Source: Nematocida parisii ERTm1
Taxonomy: Eukaryota > Microsporidia
DNA length: 64,000 bases
NCBI RefSeq assembly: GCF_000250985.1
Contig: NW_013524650.1
Location: forward strand, 156,638 to 220,637
Direction: 5' to 3'
Below, piece after piece: positions 18,402 to 27,335 of the stretch (the first letter of the stretch is position 1; each line of letters opens with the position of its first letter). The notes under the pieces are model-generated. The model searched no databases and was not told the DNA's origin. It saw nothing but the letters and a program-made list of their open reading frames with translations. Made by a program: the position numbers and the translations under genes.

Positions 18402-19253
18402 ATGGAAAATACTATATCTGAGAAAACAGTAAAAAATGAGTCTAGATCAAGAGAAGCCCCATCCCATACAATTTCATTGAATGAAGAAGATTCAAATGAA
18501 TTTAATACTACTCTGGATAAAGACAGTATACAAAAAATGCTTAATAGTCAGCAAAGTTGTATGCATGAATATTTAAACTGCGTTGCCAGTCCACTTAATT
18601 ATGAATTTAGATTTAATCTATTTTTACAAAAGATGAATGCCAAATTTAAAAGGTCTATTGATCTTATTCAATTTTTCACTTTATGGTTCTATTGCTGTGT
18701 AATGCAAGTTATATTCCTATTCGGTATTGCTGGAAAAGATCTAACCCAAATTCCTATAAAAATTGACTTTTTAGACAATACAACTCCACTTATTATATAT
18801 ATATTCGTTGGTTTGCTATTGTATATCTCATGTATTTTAATGAACACTCTATTTATAAATAACCTACTGAATGGCCAAGCCTTCCAAGTATCAACGGATT
18901 ATACTATGCTTACTCTGAAAATTACAATAACAGGAATCGCCGGCATGTTAGTTGGAATGTTTATAAGAAAATGTGAACTTTCTAATTTCATGTTACTATT
19001 TATAATATACATGGCAGTCTGTGTTGTGTTGGTAATTTTCAGGTTAGTATTTAGTATTTTTAAGAATAATAACAAACCGAGATTTTTTAGTTTTAAAGGG
19101 TCCATTATTAAGAGTATTTTAAATGTATTGTATGTTCTATATACTATAAGCTTAATTGCAGTTAGTCTTATAGTTTTGTTTTATGCTGAGAATGGTTTAT
19201 ATTCTCATATTTTATTCATTGGGTACAATCCTTTACTGCAGAATAGAAATTAG
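18402..19253 (+). CDS. Orphan polytopic membrane protein
   Basis: 283 aa. A hydrophilic, Ser/Glu-rich cytosolic N-terminus (about 1-85) precedes five or six TM helices (about 88-112, 128-150, 166-186, 194-216, 234-262). I do not recognise it. It lies alone in a 3-kb accessory stretch. The start follows ATTATTTTTTAGAGCTTAA. Confidence 0.6.
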   Translation: MENTISEKTVKNESRSREAPSHTISLNEEDSNEFNTTLDKDSIQKMLNSQQSCMHEYLNCVASPLNYEFRFNLFLQKMNAKFKRSIDLIQFFTLWFYCCVMQVIFLFGIAGKDLTQIPIKIDFLDNTTPLIIYIFVGLLLYISCILMNTLFINNLLNGQAFQVSTDYTMLTLKITITGIAGMLVGMFIRKCELSNFMLLFIIYMAVCVVLVIFRLVFSIFKNNNKPRFFSFKGSIIKSILNVLYVLYTISLIAVSLIVLFYAENGLYSHILFIGYNPLLQNRN

Positions 19254-19840
19254 TATAATACCTTATTTCTAAGTATTTAAGCATATTATGTAAGGCATAA
19301 ATAATATTTTATTTTAATAAATTATGCATAGTTCACATATTATATTGTATTTGGTTATATAAAGTGCATATAAATAGAATTAATAATAGAATATTTAAGA
19401 AAATAAGATTTTTCTTTGAAATTGAATCTTGGAATGTGCATACTGGTAAAATATAACAGATGGCTATGTTTAAATAAACTACTTTAAATTATTATGGTGT
19501 ATAATTAGATATTTTTGAAGACCTTGCGTATTTTATGTATTTATTATTTCTTACCCATAGTGCCTGTGCACATCAGACTATTTATTTCAGTCTGGTTCAT
19601 TGGATATTTTCAGCTTAACTATTTAAATTTGGTTTTTATTTAAAAGTACAAAGAATGTCTTACTAATAATAGAAAACAGAATGCATTAATATAATGAACT
19701 TCTTCTACACTGTCCTATTATACGGATTCTTGATATTTTTGTTTTTTTGTATAAGTATTATATTTAAAGTATTTATAATTTATACAGTCTATAGAACACT
19801 ATAAATAAAATGAAGAGTTTATGTATTAATATGCCTCAGA
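19254..19840. other. A+T-rich intergenic stretch
   Basis: About 590 bp without a supported gene. Confidence 0.45.
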
Positions 19841-19842
19841 AA

Positions 19843-19936
19843 TAGATCTGTCAGTGCCTGTGCAGTTTCCAGTGGGTTTTAGTACCTTCCACCGCACGCT
19901 CCCAGGGTCTTTTCATCATCGGCAGAATCTATTGAT
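19843..19936 (-). ncRNA. Candidate box C/D snoRNA-like RNA
   Basis: An island less A+T-rich than its surroundings. On the minus strand it reads AGATTCTGCC-GATGATGA (box C-like), about 70 nt later CACTGA (box D CTGA), then CAGATCT, which can pair with the AGATTCTG before box C to close a terminal stem. The 17 nt before box D would be the guide. No reading frame spans it. The target was not identified. This is a weak, structure-only call. Confidence 0.3.
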
Positions 19937-20092
19937 TCTTAAGCGCACATGCTTTTTGTACTGTTTTTGCTACTTACATTTTTAGTATTTTAGTTAAAGC
20001 CTTGCCATTAATTACTGGCATAATAAAGTCTTGGTCGGTATTAAGTTCTTATTTATTAGATGGTTTGGGTTTAGCGTTTGATAAGTGCTAAT

Positions 20093-20539
20093 CTAAACGG
20101 TTAGAATGCACTGTCCTCCTGCCTTAACTATCTTCTCTTCTGCCTCTGGAGTAAATCTTCTTGCCTTCACAACAATTGGTCTAATAGGGGAGTCACCCTT
20201 TCCAATTACTTTGAATATTCCAAACTCAGACAAGTTCACAACTGGTACCTGTGTGGAGTCGTTTGCAAACTGATCATACTGTCCGCACTTGTCCACTAAT
20301 CCCCATATGTTACCAACCTCAATGTATGGTGCGTAACTGCTGTTGTATCTTCTGAAGTAAATGTTCATACCTCTCTTTCCAAAGAAATCTGGGTGATACC
20401 TCTGGAACAGCGTTCTGTGGTGGGTAAGACCTCCTGCCTTACCTCTACCTCCTGGATGCTTTCTGTGCTTTCCTACTCTACCGTGTCCGTGTGATACGTG
20501 ACCTCTTAATTTTCTGGAATTCTTTTTATTAGTTGACAT
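20093..20539 (-). CDS. RPL28: 60S ribosomal protein uL15 (L27a/L28)
   Basis: 148 aa, full length for eukaryotic uL15. Basic N-terminus KLRGHVSHGHGRVGKHRK, then GGRGKAGGLTHHRT and YHPDFFGKRGM, then the C-terminal domain (FKVIGKGDSP, VKARRFTPEAEEKI). It is a core 60S protein near the peptidyl-transferase centre and exit tunnel. It is intronless here. Its ATG is preceded within 20 bp by CCCCC, fitting the CCC-type element known in front of microsporidian ribosomal-protein genes. Divergent with NIP7 (95 bp). Confidence 0.97.
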   Translation of the reverse strand: MSTNKKNSRKLRGHVSHGHGRVGKHRKHPGGRGKAGGLTHHRTLFQRYHPDFFGKRGMNIYFRRYNSSYAPYIEVGNIWGLVDKCGQYDQFANDSTQVPVVNLSEFGIFKVIGKGDSPIRPIVVKARRFTPEAEEKIVKAGGQCILTV

Positions 20540-20540
20540 T

Positions 20541-20600
20541 CCACTGCAGGGGGCACCAAAAAATTTAAATTTAAGTTTATTCCCACCCGAAAATGAAAAT
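20541..20600. promoter_or_regulatory. C-rich elements in the uL15/NIP7 divergent promoter
   Basis: Next to the uL15 start, the minus strand reads GGTGCCCCCTGCAGTGGA. Nearer NIP7 the plus strand has TTCCCACCCG. CCC-like signals adjacent to start codons are described for microsporidian ribosomal-protein genes. Two ribosome-biogenesis genes share this 95-bp spacer. Confidence 0.45.
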
Positions 20601-20634
20601 AAAGAATAAATAAAAGAATTTCATAAAAATTTTA

Positions 20635-21168
20635 ATGCGGCCGCTAAAAGACGAAGAGTTTGACAAAGTTGAGAAAAAGCTGAAGCAGTACATGGGAAAC
20701 AATCTTTCCTCCTTTCTTAACCCTCTGCACGAGCTGGTATACCACAAACAGCGAATATATTACGTTAGAAAAGACCTTATTAAAAAAGCCAGTATAATTC
20801 CAAATGATAATATTCTATGCATTGGCACGTGCATTGGGCGGCTGACTAAATCAGAGTTCTTCCGTATTAAGATCACTGGGCTGCACATGCTTATGATGTA
20901 TGCCAGCAGCAAGATCAAGATCAAGCAAACTGCTGAGATGAACGTTCTCTATGGAAACCACGTGCAGAGAGCACACCTGTGTGGAGTTGCTCCAGACATT
21001 CGAAAAAACGCAGGAGTTGTCCTAACTACTTCCTCAAGCATTCCTATTGGATTTGGAATTATGTCTAAGTCTGGTAATGAAATATTAGCAGGGGATAGAA
21101 CTGCTGTGGTTGTTGTAAGACACGGTGATGCTGGTGAGTACTTAAGAGGCGAAGACGCTCTTATGTAA
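20635..21168 (+). CDS. NIP7: 60S ribosome biogenesis factor Nip7
   Basis: 177 aa, close to the yeast length of 181. It starts MRPLKDEEFDKVEKKL as the family does. An N-terminal alpha/beta domain is followed by a C-terminal PUA domain (about residues 95-170, with ADIRKNAGVVLTT-like and PIGFGI/GDRTAVVVVRHGDAGEYLR elements). Nip7 binds pre-60S RNA, interacts with Nop8 and exosome factors, and is needed for 27S pre-rRNA processing. Confidence 0.95.
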   Translation: MRPLKDEEFDKVEKKLKQYMGNNLSSFLNPLHELVYHKQRIYYVRKDLIKKASIIPNDNILCIGTCIGRLTKSEFFRIKITGLHMLMMYASSKIKIKQTAEMNVLYGNHVQRAHLCGVAPDIRKNAGVVLTTSSSIPIGFGIMSKSGNEILAGDRTAVVVVRHGDAGEYLRGEDALM

Positions 21169-21310
21169 GGCATCTAATAAAACAAAATAATTGATGAATA
21201 AATAGTTATAGAGGTAAATAAAAGAATAGTTAGTGATAGTCGCATACTAAAAAGGAAGTATTAATTGGTGTAAAAGCGTAAATAAAATATATTTTTAAAG
21301 AAATTTCTAG

Positions 21311-23362
21311 ATGGGCACAGAGAAGGAGCTGCTTGAATATTCCCCTCTACTATACATTACAGATAGAGAAGGCCTTTTCGGATTACTACAGAAGAACTAT
21401 TCTGACCAGAAGATAAAAAGACTCTTTCATGAACTGCAGAAATATAACGTACTGTACTTTTGTAAAATACTAACCGAAGAAGAGGTAGAAGAAATGTACA
21501 TTACACCAGATATGAAAAAGGCAATGCACCAAAACAGATTTATAGTGTGTACAAAGGACTCAGCAGATGAGGCATGCATGGGAAAAAGTAAGGGTGTAGA
21601 AATAACTGCCTATTCAGGCTGCAACATGACAGAATCCTTGCACAAGAGCTTAGACAAGATAGACTCAGACGATGTATGGAAAAGTATAAACAGAACGAAA
21701 GAAGATCTGTTAGGAGATCTTAAGGAAACCGAAGAGTTAAAGTGCAGCAATGATATGTATGTTAGGAGGTGTTTTGATAGCTATTACATGAGGAATAGAA
21801 CGTATTTATATGCAGAGGATTTAAAGGAAACAGATGATTTTGATAGGATATTCTTATCTGCGTATTATAAGTATGTGAATGGAGAGTATTTGTGTGCATT
21901 TAATCGGGTAGAAGAGCTGCTTAGAAGAAGTACATCTGGCGACTCGGTGCATTTTGGATGTAGACTTCATCTTCTATCTATTGGTGCAAGCGCTGCCCAC
22001 AGATCAGGAAGCTATTACGATGCTGTATGGATGTGCAAGGCCGGGATTCTTTTATCAGAGAGTGTTGAGTTTACTGCTGGCGGTGAGTTCTTTAAATCTA
22101 TGCTAGAAACAATAGAGGCTGCTAAAGAAGAGATAGTTTCAGAAAACGAGGCAAAGCACACTCTAATATCCTCTTATGTAAATGGACTGCTGAACATTCC
22201 TATAACACTTGAGGATAAGTTTAGCAGATGCCTTCAGTACAAAAATGAAATAACCCTGCTTCGAGATGTAAAAATATACGATACACGAGAGATAGCATGT
22301 AGTGAAATAGGTAACCGGTCAATTTTAGAGTATATTAACAAAATAAAGGGAATTGGGGAGAAATGCCAAGATATTTCACCTATTGTAGTGTACTCTATTG
22401 ATGGATGCATTGCGTTTGGGCTGATATACTACAATGAAAAGGCTAAAATGTCTGTTATAAAATCTAAAATATATGTAAAGACTCTTTTGGCTCGTCTTGC
22501 AAATGTACAAAAACAGAACAGAGACGTGCTTAAAAGAGTATGCACTACGCCAGAGCAGAAGCAGGAATGGTGGAGAATACGAATTTCACTAGACAATGAA
22601 ATAAAGAAAGAACTAACAGAAGTTGACAGGTACATCCAAAAGTATGCAATAAAGGGCCATGTAATTAAGAATCGGGTGGCTTTAGTAATTGAAGACATAC
22701 TTGGCAGTGTTCCATTTGAAATGTGTAACTCGTTTGTTGATCGAGGTGTGTTCCGGTGCTCATCACTTTGCCATATCCTTTCATCCTCAAATAAAACAGA
22801 AAGTAAAGCTTTAGAGGACCACGACTTCTTCTACGTTCTAAACCCGGAAAAGAACCTCATTCAAACAGAAGAACGTATTGTTAAATACATTAACGAGTAT
22901 GTACCACATGCAGCAGGAATTAAAAATAGAATACCTCTTCCAATGGAAACAGAACAAGCAATTCTTTCCCACCGAATATTTATGTACTTTGGCCATGGTG
23001 GAGGCGAAAAGTTCTTTACCCCAAGGAAGCTCAGACGAATTATAAAAAATGTAAAAGACACTGAGCTAAGAACAAAAAGTATTTTTCTGTTTGGGTGCTC
23101 AAGCGCAAGGATTTCTGCATTCCCAATGCACAATACCCACAGTACGTGCATATCGTATATGCATATACCAGTGGTTAAAAACGTTGTGGGTGCTCTTTGG
23201 GATATCACTGACAAAGACTTGGACATAACTAGCATAGGAATTATGGAAGCTATTAAAAATCAAAATGAACCACTTTCTGTTGCTTTGAACCGCCTTAAAC
23301 GAGAATGTAAGTTAAAGTATCTTAATGGTGCAGCTATTGTATTATACGGCATGGATGAGTAA
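21311..23362 (+). CDS. ESP1: Separase (minimal)
   Basis: 683 aa, much shorter than typical separases (over 1500 aa). The C-terminal caspase-like domain has the catalytic His in YFGHGGGEKF (His562) and catalytic Cys in LFGCSSA (Cys596). Downstream the conserved NVVGALWDITDKDLD segment is present. The N-terminal two thirds are helical and TPR-like but strongly reduced. It cleaves cohesin Scc1 at anaphase. No securin is recognised in the window. Confidence 0.93.
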   Translation: MGTEKELLEYSPLLYITDREGLFGLLQKNYSDQKIKRLFHELQKYNVLYFCKILTEEEVEEMYITPDMKKAMHQNRFIVCTKDSADEACMGKSKGVEITAYSGCNMTESLHKSLDKIDSDDVWKSINRTKEDLLGDLKETEELKCSNDMYVRRCFDSYYMRNRTYLYAEDLKETDDFDRIFLSAYYKYVNGEYLCAFNRVEELLRRSTSGDSVHFGCRLHLLSIGASAAHRSGSYYDAVWMCKAGILLSESVEFTAGGEFFKSMLETIEAAKEEIVSENEAKHTLISSYVNGLLNIPITLEDKFSRCLQYKNEITLLRDVKIYDTREIACSEIGNRSILEYINKIKGIGEKCQDISPIVVYSIDGCIAFGLIYYNEKAKMSVIKSKIYVKTLLARLANVQKQNRDVLKRVCTTPEQKQEWWRIRISLDNEIKKELTEVDRYIQKYAIKGHVIKNRVALVIEDILGSVPFEMCNSFVDRGVFRCSSLCHILSSSNKTESKALEDHDFFYVLNPEKNLIQTEERIVKYINEYVPHAAGIKNRIPLPMETEQAILSHRIFMYFGHGGGEKFFTPRKLRRIIKNVKDTELRTKSIFLFGCSSARISAFPMHNTHSTCISYMHIPVVKNVVGALWDITDKDLDITSIGIMEAIKNQNEPLSVALNRLKRECKLKYLNGAAIVLYGMDE

Positions 23363-23902
23363 AATGTCTAAGTTTTACATGAGTGCTTGTTTATAGGCAG
23401 CACACTCTTTGGTCTAGGTGTTTATGTGTTTGTTGCAGCAGCCTTTTCTATCATATATAAATAAACTCAAATTCTGATATAATATACAGCTAATTCATAT
23501 CAGGTATGCCATACTATTGCCTTCACTAATATTACAGTTACTGCAGTATATTTAACCTATAATACAGATATAATTCATACTTCCATAGCAAATATTGCTT
23601 TCTAGCGTGCACTGACATTCTATATAATATTAGCTGTTTTTATTCTTAAGAATATCTGCTGGATAGTACTTATGTTTTATATTAAGCGCTTTTCTAATAA
23701 TTATTGAATATTTAAATGTATAAAAATATTATATACATAAATACTTAGAATTCAGACACAAAATCCGAAAATATTCAAGACAAATAAAAATAATCCAAAA
23801 AGAATAAAAAGCAGCGATGACAAAGAGGCATTTAAATCATTTCTTAATAAGTTTTTGTTAATTTTGGTAGTCTTTTATAAGTTTTAATTAAGCTTTTATT
23901 GT
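23363..23902. other. Intergenic; 3' flank of the large-family gene
   Basis: About 540 bp, A+T-rich, no gene seen. Its last 75 bp (from about 23827) is duplicated in inverse orientation at about 36535-36620 together with a relic of the adjacent gene. Confidence 0.5.
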
Positions 23903-26044
23903 TTATTTGGGCGCAGTATCAAATTCTAATATCTCATTATAACCATCCACGGGTAGAAAGAGCCTAATATCGTTTATTATGGAATCTCTATAATCATTGG
24001 ATATGTTTTCTAGAACTTTCAATAATCCAAGTAGGTCATTTGGGAGTTTTAGTGCAACTCGCACATCATTTGATTTTTTGATTTCTTTTGTATCCTTGAT
24101 TTTATTTACTATACTTGTAACTTGGTTTGCCAATCCGTTTTTAGTTAGACATTGCAACAAATGTATTTTTTCCTGTTTAGACATGTTTTCTTCTATTAGC
24201 TCACCTATGTAATGTGAATTATTATATATATTTTTCATCTGTCTATACGCTATTATAAATTTAATAAGTGCAGAGTCTGCACGCTTAACTGACAGATATA
24301 CAAGTATATCTGAAATAGGTTTTAGCTTCTTTATGGATTTATCTAGCATTTCATCGGTCTTCAATGACTCCCGATCTAGAATAGAAGTTATATCAGGTCT
24401 TTCGTCAATATATGTCTCAAGAATAAAACCTGCAATATAATGTACCAAATATTCTCGTTCATTATTGATAGAAACAGAGATTTTCCTATATGCATTTGCT
24501 AGCAAATTCTTAATTAGCATCATTATAGGGTCAGTTCTCTTCAGATTCATTCTAAATGCTCTTGCTATTAGTAGAAAAGCTAAATCATATTGGTTTGCTA
24601 TTCCCGCATATGGAACACAGTGCTTAATGCCAATAAGCTTATTTTTAGAGAACGTTTCAAATTGTTCCTTACTTAACTCAAATATGTATTTGGCAATACC
24701 ATTCTCATCTTCATTATTATATTTTTTATGCGCGGATAAGTATTTCATATAGTCATTAAGCGCAATTCGCATAAAGGAATCGTTCTCTCTGTTAGAAAGA
24801 TCTGCGCTAAGCATATAAGCCAATTGAATGGGCCCTTTTTTAGCAAGATTGCAACTATTAGGGTTATATAAGAAGTTGTTTACTTCTAATATATTTTTTA
24901 TGTCTCTAATCATAAGGCGCTTCTTCTTTTTAATGTCCGATTCAGAATTACTAGTAATCATAAAGAGCTTTTTGAATATCTCCTCTGCTTTAGACTGTAT
25001 ATCTGTTTTATCGCTAGTTTGTTCCTTTTTTGGCATATACAACCTCAATATATCATGCACTGCATTAACAAACAGTTTTGGTTCTGTTCTTTTTATTTTA
25101 TTTAAATAATGGTATATGTAGGTCCGTATAAGGAATCCTGGGGTGTATATAAAATTTCCAGTGGCATACTCTTCATAGTTGGTTGGGTCTTTAAATCCAG
25201 CACCTTCTAATACAGGGCTGTTGCAGTACTCAAATAAAAAGTTAATTAATTCGCGTGTACTTTGATTCTTCTTGTTATTATTCCATGGTATGTCATTAAT
25301 TTGAAAAATAGTATTTTCTTCGTCTTCATTATACTTGTATAAAGTAATTTTTGGTTCATCATTAATGCATTCATGCTTAAGAGGCAACTTAAGACCTTCT
25401 GATAGAAGAAATAATGCAGCCATTAGCTTATAGTCTCCTTCAATGTAATTATTTCTGCGTTTTTCATTGATAGAATTCACTGCAAACAAATGTGCCAAAT
25501 CATCTTTTTTCGAGTTATATGACATCATACCATTAGAATCATATAGCCAAAGAAGAACCGCATGATGTTCTTTAATATACTCCAGCACGCTCCCTTCATA
25601 TGGTAGAATAGGGTTCAGCATATCTTCCCCAGTATTGTATTTTGTACTGCCACTATTAAGTTGGTTATGCATCGTTACCATGCCACTTCGGTGCCCCATC
25701 ATTATGTTTGTATTCAAACATCTTAATATCATCATATGCCCACTTTTAGTATGCACATATGACATCATTAGATTCAAATTTCCATCTGGATGAATTTCCA
25801 CATCACCTATTTCTGGACTACTTATTGTATAATCTTCTACAACAGATAACATACTGGATACCATCTCTGAAGTTGAAGAGTATATCTCCCTCAGAAAAAG
25901 CACTACCACTGCTAAAACTATAATATTGCTGTTTTTTAGTGTTTGTAATCTTCTTTTAACTGTGCATTCTTTTGCTTTTATTGTTGTTAATACTTCTTTT
26001 ATATTTTGTGCTATTCTTGTAGTTGAATTCTTTGAATTATTCAT
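23903..26044 (-). CDS. Large-gene-family protein (LGF-type), 713 aa
   Basis: 713 aa. One N-terminal hydrophobic segment (about residues 42-60, NIIVLAVVVLFLREIY) acts as a signal anchor or uncleaved signal; the rest is helical. It shares LFLLSEGLKLPL and a following block (NFIYTPGFLIRTYIYHYL) with the 907-aa and 976-aa proteins at 51401-57217 (LLLLSEGVDVPI; FLIQAYVFEF), so the three belong to one family. The domain does not match any enzyme I know. Such signal-bearing families in Nematocida are thought to be exported or host-interacting. Residues about 535-660 recur almost unchanged in the relic at 35833-36210. Confidence 0.75.
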   Translation of the reverse strand: MNNSKNSTTRIAQNIKEVLTTIKAKECTVKRRLQTLKNSNIIVLAVVVLFLREIYSSTSEMVSSMLSVVEDYTISSPEIGDVEIHPDGNLNLMMSYVHTKSGHMMILRCLNTNIMMGHRSGMVTMHNQLNSGSTKYNTGEDMLNPILPYEGSVLEYIKEHHAVLLWLYDSNGMMSYNSKKDDLAHLFAVNSINEKRRNNYIEGDYKLMAALFLLSEGLKLPLKHECINDEPKITLYKYNEDEENTIFQINDIPWNNNKKNQSTRELINFLFEYCNSPVLEGAGFKDPTNYEEYATGNFIYTPGFLIRTYIYHYLNKIKRTEPKLFVNAVHDILRLYMPKKEQTSDKTDIQSKAEEIFKKLFMITSNSESDIKKKKRLMIRDIKNILEVNNFLYNPNSCNLAKKGPIQLAYMLSADLSNRENDSFMRIALNDYMKYLSAHKKYNNEDENGIAKYIFELSKEQFETFSKNKLIGIKHCVPYAGIANQYDLAFLLIARAFRMNLKRTDPIMMLIKNLLANAYRKISVSINNEREYLVHYIAGFILETYIDERPDITSILDRESLKTDEMLDKSIKKLKPISDILVYLSVKRADSALIKFIIAYRQMKNIYNNSHYIGELIEENMSKQEKIHLLQCLTKNGLANQVTSIVNKIKDTKEIKKSNDVRVALKLPNDLLGLLKVLENISNDYRDSIINDIRLFLPVDGYNEILEFDTAPK

Positions 26045-26211
26045 TAGGAAATTTTAGCATTAATTAATTCTCAATTTCTATTTATAGACCACATGATTAA
26101 ATTGATTTCTTTTGACATGTGATGTCAAAAAACTATTTCAATTTAATTGTCACACCGTTATATTTTAATATATTGTAAAGAACAAATAATTTTACACTTA
26201 ATGACTTAAGC

Positions 26212-26374
26212 TGTTTATTCTATGCTAGAATAAATGAACTTATTCAAATTTTTCGGGTTTTTCGGGTTATATATAGCTTTAATTTTCCATATATAACAGC
26301 TTTATACGGCTTAGTATAAGTTGGGCGCGAGAGTCCCGCATTAAGCATGGCTTATCATATGACAGAAACCAACA
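26212..26374 (+). repeat. Dispersed repeat (type B) copy 1
   Basis: TGTTTATTCTATGCTAGAATAAATGAACTT... to ...GACAGAAACCAACA. It closely matches 36309-36453 and more distantly 30836-31009. Like type A copies it has TGTT...AACA ends, an internal TATAGCTTTAATT block (type A: AATAGTTTTAATT) and a shared A-AACCAACA end, so A and B look like subfamilies of one element. It also carries a TTCGGGTTTTTCGGGTTAT motif pair absent from the other B copies. Confidence 0.65.
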
Positions 26375-26603
26375 TTTTTAATTTTAGCTTAATACTAGAA
26401 TAGTCCAAGCTAATTACTATTTGACTTCTTGTTTATAGAGAGTATCTAAATATTTTCATAGTACTATTAGTACTATAAAGTTTCTAATTTTTACTTTTAT
26501 TAATGGTAATTGTATAATATATTTATTAGCAGCAGTTTTCAAACTCTTTTATTGTTTTATAGGGAAATATCCCGTCTATTAGCAAATTCCTATTTTTATT
26601 TTT

Positions 26604-26867
26604 CTATTCCTTAATATATGAGCTAGTTTTTTCATCTTCCCTGTAAATGTGAACTCTTAGACAACATAGCAAAACTTTATCTCTATTAGTTCCAGAAACT
26701 CTTATATAGTTTCTGCCTCTATTATATACAATCTCAGTTAACACGCCCATATCACAAATGATATACACACATATATTAACATCATACAAATTATTACATT
26801 GCACTATGAGGCACAATGTCACCACTGATGCACATATGGTCACCGTATACCCATGATGAACCAACAA
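26604..26867 (-). CDS. Possible small secreted protein (weak)
   Basis: 87 aa. The N-terminus MLVHHGYTVTICASVVTLCLIVQC looks like a signal peptide, followed by about 60 hydrophilic residues with four cysteines. No homology recognised. The frame lies in a long A+T-rich spacer and could be chance. Kept because composition is protein-like and signal-bearing small proteins are common in microsporidia. Confidence 0.25.
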   Translation of the reverse strand: MLVHHGYTVTICASVVTLCLIVQCNNLYDVNICVYIICDMGVLTEIVYNRGRNYIRVSGTNRDKVLLCCLRVHIYREDEKTSSYIKE

Positions 26868-27335
26868 ATAGATAATATTTGTATTTATTTTACTAATATG
26901 CGCGATTCTTTACAAACCTTAATATTATTATTCATTTGTTATAAATCATTTATCAAGCAGATTTATTTTTTTAAAAATATAAAATTATTGGCATTAGAAA
27001 TAATTATATGCAAGGAATGAATAATATTTATTTTTAATAAATCCTGCTTATATATATTGCAAATTATAACTATTCCTTTTATAAGAGAACATTTAAACAA
27101 ATTATAATTATTTGGTCAAAGTTGGGCTGTTATATAAAAATTAGGAGTAAACTATAATCATATAATAACAACTTGTAATTGGTTAATAACCCATACACAT
27201 TTAACTGCATTTGATTGTATTTAATGAAATGTCTTGAAATATACTTCTAGGTGCTGTATTAAATTAATTATAAACACAATTGGTCTAATATAAGGCATAT
27301 TAATCCCATTAAATAATTCAAAAAAAAGGAGTTTA

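Larger units (their letters stand above)
26045..27335. other. 1.3-kb intergenic region with a repeat and a weak small ORF
   Basis: It holds the dispersed repeat at 26212-26374 and a possible 87-codon gene at 26604-26867. The remainder is very A+T-rich and featureless. Confidence 0.5.
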
